From Deltaproteobacteria bacterium (GTDB lineage: Bacteria > Myxococcota > Myxococcia > SLRQ01), in assembly GCA_007128675.1 (NCBI GenBank), contig SKWY01000454.1, positions 1 through 7,608 of the forward strand: a DNA stretch of 7,608 nt, read 5' to 3'. A program made the position numbers and the translations under genes. Each line of letters opens with the position of its first letter. Position 1 is the stretch's first letter. A model generated the notes under the pieces. It saw nothing but the letters and a program-made list of their open reading frames with translations. It was not told where the DNA came from and made no database searches. This document shows, one piece after another, positions 1 through 5,218 of this stretch.

Positions 1-1
1 C

Positions 2-337
2 ACGGTGAAGACCGACCAACCGGCCTCCGCTGGGGGAGACGGAAGCGCCCCTGCACCCTTTGACCTGTTCCTTGCATCAATCGCCACATGTGCAGGGATC
101 TACATGCTTTCGTTCATGAAGCAGCGTGGAATCGATCCAAAAGACAGCGGGGTCACCATGAGACTCGAGCGAGATCCCATCAGCCGCATGATCGCACGCA
201 TCGCTCTGGATCTTCACTTGCCCGATGGATTTCCCGATAAGTACGAGCAGGCCATCGTCCGTTCGGTCAACCAGTGCACCGTGAAGAGGCACATACAAGA
301 GCCACCCGAGTTTGAGGTCCGTACCTCGCGTGCATAG
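2..337 (+). CDS. OsmC family protein (YhfA-like), 5'-truncated by the window edge
   Basis: This is the C-terminal part of an OsmC/Ohr-superfamily protein, a small cytoplasmic thiol-dependent peroxidase fold. The frame stays open to the left edge, so the true start lies outside the window; the GTG at 5 is probably an internal Val. Counting from that codon, a TDQP...GG...APFDLFLAS stretch leads to the first conserved cysteine (about residue 29, in ATCAG) at the start of the long central helix. The second conserved cysteine lies in NQCTVKRH (about residue 91). These are the two reactive cysteines of the family. The TDQP/GGxGSAP/DLFLASIATCAGIY wording fits the YhfA-like subgroup better than Ohr. 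The exact substrate (organic hydroperoxides or other) cannot be read from this fragment. The gene ends at TAG 335-337, facing the minus-strand genes downstream. Confidence 0.9.
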   Translation, partial: TVKTDQPASAGGDGSAPAPFDLFLASIATCAGIYMLSFMKQRGIDPKDSGVTMRLERDPISRMIARIALDLHLPDGFPDKYEQAIVRSVNQCTVKRHIQEPPEFEVRTSRA

Positions 338-381
338 GGTTCAATCCAAGGAAGCGGTGCGGTAAGAGCTTCATGCGCACT

Positions 382-503
382 GCAAAATGGATCTGGGAGG
401 ATTTGGTTGCACGGATCCTCGACACAGCAGCCAGCAAGACCATGCTCGAGGGTCCCGCAAGAGAGTACTCCTCAAACTCCTTCTCGACGAATCTAGAGTG
501 GTC
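382..503 (-). pseudogene. Remnant of an IS91-type transposase zinc-binding region
   Basis: Reading the minus strand from about 503 downward, one frame gives FVEKEFEEY (491 to 465). After a one-base slip at 465 the next frame continues LSCGTLEHGLAGCC, then VEDPCNQI and a further FC. Joined, this reads like the N-terminal zinc-binding segment of IS91/IS801-type transposases, whose usual pattern is VEKEF..YL.CG.L.HG..R..C..C......FSCK. Adding one C at the frame junction restores EEYLSCG exactly. No start codon, catalytic HHH or Tyr region, or element end is visible, so this is a short dead fragment wedged between the OsmC gene and the ACT-like gene. Recognition is by eye from the spaced motif, and the frame change and loss of the rest of the protein are seen directly. 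A chance match is possible but unlikely over about 35 residues. Confidence 0.55.
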
Positions 504-512
504 GAAGCCCCA

Positions 513-776
513 TCAGTCGTGCGCGAAAGTGACGCACTTGCCCTCGACACCCTCTATGGCGTTGAGCTTCTCGAGGAGCGTCTCGCACTCCTTCTTATCT
601 CCGACCAGCTCGAGTATCAGGAGTCCGTTGGGGCTGCACGCGTCGGGGCCGGTTTCATGCAAGCCGAGGCGCGTCTTGATGTTGCATCCATACTCGGTGA
701 GGAGCCTTTGGACTTCCTGGGCTTTCGTGAGTCTCTGGGTAACGTGTACCGCGGCGATGAAGTGGTCTTGTTGCAT
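513..776 (-). CDS. Small ACT-like ligand-binding protein (TM1266 / iron-only hydrogenase regulator type)
   Basis: This 87-aa protein starts at ATG 776-774, with CTGGAG about eight bases upstream on the minus strand. It has the beta-alpha-beta layout of a single ACT/NikR-C-like domain: a first strand FIAAVHVTQ (residues 6-14), a helix with EVQRLLTEYGCNIKTRLGLHE (about 21-41), a middle strand LLILELVGD (about 52-60), a second helix ECETLLEKLNAI and a last strand KCVTF. The EYG..I..R.G signature and the length match small proteins often annotated as 'iron-only hydrogenase system regulator', whose structural prototype is TM1266. No hydrogenase maturation gene is present here, so that name should not be taken as a function. 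It is divergent from the ExbD-like gene across a 184-base gap. The role is unknown; binding of a small ligand or metal is an inference from the fold. Confidence 0.75.
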   Translation of the reverse strand: MQQDHFIAAVHVTQRLTKAQEVQRLLTEYGCNIKTRLGLHETGPDACSPNGLLILELVGDKKECETLLEKLNAIEGVEGKCVTFAHD

Positions 777-960
777 TGTCTATCTCCAGTTTCGATTGAA
801 AGGTGACACGAGCGCTCCTAATCCACCAACAGAAGATCGGCGAGATTCATCTTTGGAGTTTCAGTTCGTGTGCCGTCATGTTAGTATGTTCTGGGGCCGC
901 ATTGAAGGCGCTCGCTGCACTCCCAAAAGGGTCTTGTGTCGCCAAGACAGGAGGGTTCAA
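777..960. promoter_or_regulatory. Divergent intergenic region between the ACT-like and ExbD-like genes
   Basis: This gap separates two outward-reading genes and must hold or adjoin the promoters for both if they are expressed. Clear ribosome binding sites flank it: CTGGAG for the minus gene (about 784-789, read on the minus strand) and AGGAGGG at 949-955 for the plus gene. A TTGAAA at 796-801 is followed after 17 bases by TAATCC, but the -10 match is too poor to call a promoter. No operator palindrome was seen. Confidence 0.3.
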
Positions 961-1470
961 ATGGCCAGAAAGCCGTCGGAACGGGGGCATCGCGGGAAGG
1001 AAAAGGCTCATCCGCTCAACATCATACCGATGATGAACCTGATGATCATCCTCATCCCCGTTTTGCTTCTCACGGCGTCGTTTGTGCAGCTGTCCTTGAT
1101 CAACGTCGACGTCCCAAAGATCACTTGTCCGACATGTCGGGAGCAAGGTGAGGATGTCCAGCCGCCGCTGAACCTTTCCATCGCAGTGCATGAGCAAGGA
1201 TTTACCATCGGCACTGCGGTCCGATTGCTTCCTGGTCCCGAAGGTCCGGGTGGTCCAACCGTGCCAAAGACCGCTGAAGGCGAATATGACTATGCCACGC
1301 TGACGCGGATACTCGTGGAGATCAAGAACGAGTTCCCTCACGAGTCAACGGTCCTCATCTCGGTGGCTGAGGAAATCCCGTACCAGACAGTCATCCATGT
1401 GATGGACGCCAGTCGCGAAAAGGACGGCCGAATCCTGTTCGCCAAGCCGGTGCTTAGTGTTTTGAGCTGA
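961..1470 (+). CDS. ExbD/TolR-family biopolymer transport-like protein, Asp-less variant
   Basis: This 169-aa protein starts at ATG 961; AGGAGGG six bases upstream decides this start over upstream in-frame codons, which lie antisense to the ACT-like gene. The layout is that of ExbD/TolR: a basic cytoplasmic N-terminus (1-17), one transmembrane helix (about 20-44, LNIIPMMNLMIILIPVLLLTA), then a periplasmic domain ending with the typical VLISVAEEIPYQTVIHVMDA segment (131-150). In canonical ExbD/TolR the motif is NxTPxxD, and the Asp carries protons through the ExbB/TolQ pore. Here the aligned residue is Asn26. The periplasmic linker carries a CPTC motif (Cys56, Cys59) and a Gly/Pro-rich loop (91-101). 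No ExbB/TolQ partner or TonB lies in the window. It may serve a non-canonical motor, or act as a structural subunit beside another ExbD. Family assignment is firm; function is not. Confidence 0.82.
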   Translation: MARKPSERGHRGKEKAHPLNIIPMMNLMIILIPVLLLTASFVQLSLINVDVPKITCPTCREQGEDVQPPLNLSIAVHEQGFTIGTAVRLLPGPEGPGGPTVPKTAEGEYDYATLTRILVEIKNEFPHESTVLISVAEEIPYQTVIHVMDASREKDGRILFAKPVLSVLS

Positions 1471-1494
1471 TGAGACGGATTCAGCCTTGCAACA

Positions 1495-1800
1495 TCACCC
1501 CCGATGATGAAGCTGATGAAGATCTTCGCCGAACTCATACCTGACGGGCAGTTCCAAGGAGAGCTGGCCGTTTCGCACCGCGCCCCATTCGAGCTTGCCG
1601 TTGATCACCAAGATCTGACTCTCTTCGGGCAGCATCTCGTACCTCATATGCGGCTGAGCCTCGAGAGCGCGAAACTCGAGCGGATATGCGTCCTGGACTC
1701 TAACTGGAAGCCCTTCCTCGAGCTTTCGGTGGTCGGCCGCTTGCGCGGAAAGGTTAACCGAGAAGGCGAGTAACACGACAACGGCCTGACGCAGCTTCAT
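1495..1800 (-). CDS. Short secreted protein resembling the N-terminal head of an outer-membrane transporter
   Basis: This 101-aa product starts at ATG 1800-1798, with TGGAG about seven bases upstream. A Sec signal peptide is clear: MKLRQ, a hydrophobic core AVVVLLAFSV and a cleavage site after NLSAQA (about residue 21). The mature part runs EEGLPVRVQDAYPLEFRA..., then a GKLEWGAVRNGQLSLELPVRY segment (about 73-92). That pattern matches the start of putative transporter beta-barrels, where a processed head (EEGLP..V.DAYP) is followed by a YG.A.N.QL...VP strand and then some 200 further residues of barrel. Here the frame stops right after RYEFGED, with a LHQLHHRG tail. It is therefore either a truncated gene or a stand-alone short version. 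It lies 16 bases after the His-rich gene, surely cotranscribed, and ends 24 bases from the convergent ExbD-like gene. Confidence 0.7.
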   Translation of the reverse strand: MKLRQAVVVLLAFSVNLSAQAADHRKLEEGLPVRVQDAYPLEFRALEAQPHMRYEMLPEESQILVINGKLEWGAVRNGQLSLELPVRYEFGEDLHQLHHRG

Positions 1801-1816
1801 AATGCACTCCAGTCCT

Positions 1817-2863
1817 TCAGTGATGCTCGTGCTCTTCAGGCGCTGAATGATCCATGTGCATCTCCGGAAGTACCTCGCCTTCGACGCCACGCCCCGTGTA
1901 CATCCAAGGAGCGTATACCAATGGATCCATGTCCGGATAGGGGGGCTCGAACTCTCCTGCCCGCTCGCGGTCGCCCGGCTGGTTCAGCATCAGATCCGTG
2001 ATTCGGTATAGCTCGGAGCGTTTGTCCTCTATCTCCTCTGATTGAAGAATTGAGTAGACCATGTGATGATACATGTGCAGGTTGTCGAAGACATTGGCAG
2101 CCTCGGGACACCGCCTTGCCCATCTTGGCGCGGTCTCACGTGTAAAGAGCATGCGGTTTGGAGGTAGTTCCAGAACCTCGGTGTGAAGCAGCTCCGCGAT
2201 ACGTCGAAGCGCCGTCTGCTGCGCTTCCAGCTCGGGATAGAGGAGCTGGGCCTCGTACACCACTATGTGCCACCAGTGCAGCGCGTAGAACATATCGTTC
2301 GCTCGCGGCCAGTGCATGGGATAGTCATGCATCCACTCGGCATCGTGCAGACCGCCTCGACGAAGAACTTGCTCGGTGGGAGCCACGCTGAAGGCGACGT
2401 CGGTCTCCGAAAGATAATGATCTATCGCGCGCTGAATCCAGGCGTCCTTCTCGTCTGAAGATATCCGCTGGTCAGTCATGATGTCATAGAGCTGCTCGTG
2501 AAGCTTGTGGGCCCAGTCGATGGTGCGAAACACTCGGAAGGCCAGCCGCGCCATGCGAGGAGCCACGTCTTCTTGATGCGGCTCGGTGCGTGGCGGGTTC
2601 TCGAGCATGCGTAGGAACTCCTCGGCGAAGGCCGTGTCCGCTTGCTGGATACGCTCGGGCGGCGTGATGAGGATGAGGTCGTGCTGCCAGCCGTGTGCCC
2701 AGTGAGCTACGGCCCCTATCTCGAAGTTTTCCCGGTGATGGCGGTAGTACTCGAAGACGTACGGTCCCCGCAATCTAAAGACCATGTTGCGCTGCTCGAA
2801 CGCTATACCTGGGCAGGACAGCAACGTCGCGAAAGCGACGCCGAGCAACAGGATCCTTGTCAA
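1817..2863 (-). CDS. His-rich predicted secreted protein, unknown function
   Basis: This 348-aa protein is not assigned to a family. The start is TTG 2863-2861, chosen because it is followed at once by a signal-peptide-like segment (TRILLLGVAFATLL, then SCPGIA). Cleavage could be by signal peptidase I near residue 21, or, less likely, at a lipoprotein-like Cys17. The mature protein is mostly helical by composition and unusually rich in His, Trp, Tyr and Met. His clusters include HH at 42-43; H54, H57 and H61; H119 and H122 (AHKLHEQ); H173, H179 and H184; H196 and H199 (LHWWH); H263 and HH 266-267 (LHMYHHM); and a C-terminal tail MHMDHSAPEEHEHH. Such clusters suggest metal or heme binding, but no CxxCH heme motif or known enzyme motif is visible. 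It is the first gene of a two-gene unit with the short secreted protein, divergent from the Met/His-rich gene. Confidence 0.75.
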   Translation of the reverse strand: MTRILLLGVAFATLLSCPGIAFEQRNMVFRLRGPYVFEYYRHHRENFEIGAVAHWAHGWQHDLILITPPERIQQADTAFAEEFLRMLENPPRTEPHQEDVAPRMARLAFRVFRTIDWAHKLHEQLYDIMTDQRISSDEKDAWIQRAIDHYLSETDVAFSVAPTEQVLRRGGLHDAEWMHDYPMHWPRANDMFYALHWWHIVVYEAQLLYPELEAQQTALRRIAELLHTEVLELPPNRMLFTRETAPRWARRCPEAANVFDNLHMYHHMVYSILQSEEIEDKRSELYRITDLMLNQPGDRERAGEFEPPYPDMDPLVYAPWMYTGRGVEGEVLPEMHMDHSAPEEHEHH

Positions 2864-3085
2864 GAGCCACTCTCTTGGACCCGTTGGGGTGTCTTGGACT
2901 GGTGGAGCGCATCACCGACCCACTAGGCATTCTTGCTTGCCGCGACAACGCAAGATGCCACAGGCGTGGAGAGATGCGCTCCGCTCGTCGGTAGGTGGGG
3001 ATGAGTTCCCCTGGAAGGAGTCCTCCGCGATGAATAGATAGGACGAACGGCGCGCCCTGGAAGAGGCGCCCAAAAAGGACCCGTC
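2864..3085. promoter_or_regulatory. Divergent intergenic region between the His-rich and Met/His-rich genes
   Basis: This stretch of 222 bases lies between two outward-reading genes for exported proteins and should contain both promoters. On the plus side AAGGA (3075-3079) is a good ribosome binding site for the ATG at 3086. The minus gene has only a weak purine-rich stretch (AAGAGAG) ahead of its TTG. A short hairpin GGCGC...GCGCC (about 3051-3070) lies just upstream of that plus-strand site. A three-codon ORF (ATG 3030, Met-Asn-Arg-stop) follows a GGAAGGAG, but nothing shows it is a leader peptide. No clear operator was found. Confidence 0.35.
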
Positions 3086-3733
3086 ATGCACTATCGAGCC
3101 TTTCGAAATTCTCAAATCTTCTCGCTCGTATTTGCGGCCTTCACGCTGCACCTCGGCTGCGCGACGCCACAGGCGCACGCAGCGCCGCCAGACGGACCAG
3201 AGCATGCGCAGCCGCAGCCACAGGTGGACCTCCATGCGCAAGAATTGGACGAGGGCCAGCCTCTTTGTCCGACGGATCTGCCCGACGTACGGGTGGAAGC
3301 CCGAGATGTAGACCGAGGAGTGGCCATAACATTCTCTGGCCCCCGCGAAAGAGTCGAGGCTGTTCAAGGGCTCACACGGCAGATGGCCACTTCCTACCAG
3401 CGCTGCCAGCAGATGATGCGCGAGAGTCATGAAGGAATGATGCACCAGCGAGCACCAGGACGAAGAGGGCCTGGTCGTCCTGGTGCTCCTCGCATGGGCA
3501 TGATGCATCAAAGGCGCGGTCCAATGCACATGATGCTCGGGGCGGACATCCAGGTTCAAGAGAGGCCCGATGGCGCCGAAATCATCATGCTGGCCGAGGA
3601 CCCGAAGCACGTCGAGGCGCTGCGCGCACGTGAGCGCTGGCACGTTGAAATGATGCGGCTCGGACATTGTCCAATGATGGTAATGATGCGTGAGATGGAA
3701 TGGCGAATGGAGCTGGAGCGGCGCGAGGAATAG
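3086..3733 (+). CDS. Met/His-rich secreted protein with two internal repeats, putative metal-associated
   Basis: This 215-aa protein starts at ATG 3086 with AAGGA six bases upstream. Residues 1-30 form an export signal with a hydrophobic core (IFSLVFAAFTLHL). Cleavage may be at a near-lipobox LHLGC (Cys25) or after AHA (about 32). Two diverged repeats follow: one at about 67-111 (DVRV...GVAITF...RVEAV...C107QQMM) and one at about 154-198 (DIQV...GAEIIM...HVEAL...C195PMM). Between them lies a linker with GMMHQR twice (118-122 and 138-143), a Gly/Pro/Arg stretch and MHMM. The C-terminus is Met- and Arg/Glu-rich. Met, His and Cys clustering of this kind is common in periplasmic copper- or silver-binding proteins, and similar two-repeat CPM-type proteins occur, as I recall, in Myxococcota. 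No enzyme motif is seen. Metal binding is an inference. Confidence 0.75.
   Translation: MHYRAFRNSQIFSLVFAAFTLHLGCATPQAHAAPPDGPEHAQPQPQVDLHAQELDEGQPLCPTDLPDVRVEARDVDRGVAITFSGPRERVEAVQGLTRQMATSYQRCQQMMRESHEGMMHQRAPGRRGPGRPGAPRMGMMHQRRGPMHMMLGADIQVQERPDGAEIIMLAEDPKHVEALRARERWHVEMMRLGHCPMMVMMREMEWRMELERREE
3450..3488. repeat. Perfect 14-bp inverted repeat inside the Met/His-rich gene
   Basis: The left arm GAGCACCAGGACGA (3450-3463) is exactly complementary to the right arm TCGTCCTGGTGCTC (3475-3488), with an 11-base loop (3464-3474). It lies in codons for the Arg/Gly/Pro linker between the two protein repeats and produces the mirrored peptide RAPGRRGPGRPGAPR. It could form a strong mRNA hairpin. 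There is no T-run after it, so a normal intrinsic terminator is not indicated. Confidence 0.85.
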
Positions 3734-4500
3734 ATGAGACAGTTCTCGGCTCAATTCGCTCCCGAGGACCAACGTGATCCGCACTGTTCGGAGGCCTGCG
3801 CTGCTGGTTCAATGAGCACGTGGCCGAAGGTTCTATTTCAATGATTGCACGCTTCCGGCCAAGGATGACGGCTTCGCACAGTACTTACAGGTAGCGATGC
3901 TCTTGGAGGATAGCCGGGCGCTCGCCGGGCTGCGCGTGGGCTTCTTTCAGCCCGCGCCCTGCCGCCAGGACCGGCGAGGACTCTTACCGCGGCATCGGTA
4001 GTAACTTGGGGGCGGACACTTGACGCGGAGCATCTTTCCAAGCGCCCCGTTCGCCGAGGCAGTTGGGTTCAAGCACATTGTGGGAGAATTCGGAAACTCA
4101 GCGATCCGCCTGCTCCGATGTGGCTGCAATCAGTAGAGCTGGAAATTCAGCAATTAGCCGGAGCCTCGGGCCTCCGACTCCTTTGTGGAGCCTTCTTCGC
4201 GACCCTCGAACCTGTCTTCTTCCGGCGGTGAGTTGGTCTCGGGAAGTGACGTAGTTGGAGCGGCGGCGATTGCGCGGGCATCGGCGTGAGTCAATAGCTT
4301 GAAGACCAACGCCGACCGCGTAACGAGAGCATCGAATTCTCCGGCCCATTCTCGCGAGGCTACTGCCCCTTCTCGATGAACCCATTCGTTCCATATCCCC
4401 GGGACGTCGTAAGAGAGCTTCAGGACGAAAGGTCTCGAATGCAAGAGAGCTTGCGAATATGTATTGCAAATTTGCAAGCCGGGATCGCGACCACGCGCGG
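3734..4500. other. Gene-poor stretch, probably decayed sequence
   Basis: About 750 bases follow the Met/His-rich gene without a convincing intact gene on either strand. One short plus frame (3831-3998) reads plausibly as protein (FYFNDCTLPAKDDGFAQYLQ, then a Leu/Ala-rich stretch), but it has an in-frame stop just upstream (3813-3815), no start signal and no family I recognise, so it may be a fragment of a dead gene. The stretch also contains the imperfect direct repeats at 4079-4157 and most of a doubtful minus-strand ORF. The presence of a pseudogene directly downstream fits a region undergoing decay. Confidence 0.5.
4079..4157. repeat. Two imperfect direct repeats, possible mobile-element end
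   Basis: GGAAACTCAGCGATCCG at 4092-4108 is echoed by GGAAATTCAGCAATTAG at 4141-4157, with 13 of 17 bases the same. Each copy is preceded by TGTGG (4079 and 4119). Repeated GGAAAYTCAGCRAT-type blocks behind a TGT are reminiscent of the multiple subterminal transposase-binding repeats of IS21-type elements, but no istA/istB remnant is visible here, so this reading is only a suggestion. The repeats themselves are seen directly. Confidence 0.4.
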
Positions 4501-4510
4501 ATACTAGCAC
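4154..4510 (-). CDS. Doubtful hypothetical ORF, no family recognised
   Basis: This 118-codon frame starts at GTG 4510-4508, with a weak GGAAGGTG about 12 bases upstream. Residues 20-75 look protein-like (QALLHSRPFVLKLSYDVPG, then WNEW...REWAGEFDALV), and the last 40 residues are rich in Ser, Thr, Pro and Glu (ETNSPPEEDRFEGREEGSTK), as in an acidic disordered tail. Codon use is similar to neighbouring genes. Against it: the start lies at the 5' edge of the oppositely oriented phosphatase-like pseudogene, it ends inside the direct-repeat block, and no known domain is seen. It could equally be a chance frame in decayed DNA, or a remnant whose frame has been disturbed. Confidence 0.25.
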   Translation of the reverse strand: MLVSARGRDPGLQICNTYSQALLHSRPFVLKLSYDVPGIWNEWVHREGAVASREWAGEFDALVTRSALVFKLLTHADARAIAAAPTTSLPETNSPPEEDRFEGREEGSTKESEARGSG

Positions 4511-5194
4511 TACCTATTCACCTTCCATAAGGATCTGTTCGCCCCACACTTCGCGCGGTATCCACATCGCCGTAGACTTCTTACGTGACACACGAATAGA
4601 TAGGGGCGCTCTCTGCAAGGTGGAGGGTGGATCTAGACGCACTCGCGAAATTGATCAGGTCGTGGAGTTGAGTAACGGCTCGAGTCTTGGTCACCGGGCC
4701 TACTTCCCCACCTTCGTTACGGCTCGCACCGTGAATATGGGAAACGCAGTCCTTTTCCGCTTCCCTGTGTGCGGAGTGGCAAACCACCGATTGCCTGGTA
4801 GAGGAGAGCCAAGGTTTGTCAGCGAAGCCGAAGTCATAGCGCCAGGCGGAGCAATACACGTATTTGTAACCCACCTGAGTCTAGAGAAAAAATACGCACA
4901 CCACAGATTCACCCTATCGCAGAGTTGCTTCGTGATCGAAAGGACCCCCTGGTTCTCGCTGGGGACTTCAACGTATCGGAGGAAACCGAGTTCGATCTAC
5001 TGGCAGAGAGTAACCTGAAGCAGGTCGTCTCGGCTGCAACCTATCCTTCTTGGCGCCCAAAATGACATTGCGATTTCTTATTCTTCAGCACCCATTTTGC
5101 GATTCTCGACAGTTATGCCTTCAACGCTTATCGATTCTCGGATCATCTTCCACTCGTGGCAGAGGTGAGATTGAACAACACCCTCTCGAGATAG
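4500..5194 (+). pseudogene. Endonuclease/exonuclease/phosphatase (EEP) family pseudogene
   Basis: Two consecutive frames together give most of an EEP-superfamily (DNase I/AP-endonuclease-like) metal-dependent phosphodiesterase. The first frame (to about 4892) contains FLRDTR.D..AL.KVEGGSRR (the spot of the metal-binding QE), REIDQVVEL, NMGNAVLFRFPV, HRLPGRGEPR and VTHLSLEKK. The second frame (about 4893-5194) contains PQIHPIAELLRDRKDPLVLA, the catalytic GDFN (4961-4972), SAATYPSW, DFLFFS and the final SDHLPLVAEV (His of the SDH motif at 5144-5146), ending at TAG 5192-5194. Adding one A to the A6 run at 4887-4892 joins the frames cleanly. A TGA at 5063-5065 interrupts the second frame just before the expected (R)DID. 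The N-terminus lacks a recognisable start and its TYN.H motif is worn, and the usual QE reads CK. It ends 24 bases before the SDR gene, so it was probably once cotranscribed with it. Confidence 0.8.
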
Positions 5195-5218
5195 CCCGCC
5201 GGTTTTGGAGAACTCGCC

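Noticed and set aside
796..824. TTGAAA with 17-base spacing to TAATCC as a sigma-70 promoter for the ExbD-like gene
   Set aside because: The -10 hexamer shares only two of six bases with the consensus.
373..960. In-frame N-terminal extension of the ExbD-like gene, beginning at ATG 373
   Set aside because: It runs antisense through the IS91 fragment and the ACT-like gene, has no ribosome binding site, and reads as a Ser/Cys-rich shadow. The AGGAGGG at 949-955 marks ATG 961 as the start.
1464..1487. GCTGA...TCAGC hairpin between the convergent ExbD-like and short secreted genes as a bidirectional terminator
   Set aside because: Only five paired bases with a ten-base loop and no T-run of note on either side.
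3030..3041. Three-codon ORF (Met-Asn-Arg-stop) after GGAAGGAG as a leader peptide
   Set aside because: Too short to judge, no attenuator structure follows clearly, and it may be chance in a purine-rich spacer.
2912..3784. 290-codon open frame on the minus strand
   Set aside because: It is antisense to the Met/His-rich gene, rich in His/Arg/Ser as expected from the complement of Met/His codons, and has no recognisable motif or good start signal.
3838..4041. Minus-strand Arg/Ala/Pro-rich open frame
   Set aside because: Composition is what GC-rich non-coding DNA gives; no start signal, motif or domain.
4464..5018. 184-codon plus frame as an intact gene
   Set aside because: Only its middle resembles the EEP family; the catalytic GDFN and SDH parts lie in another frame, so the frame is part of a pseudogene and its last 40 residues are out of frame.
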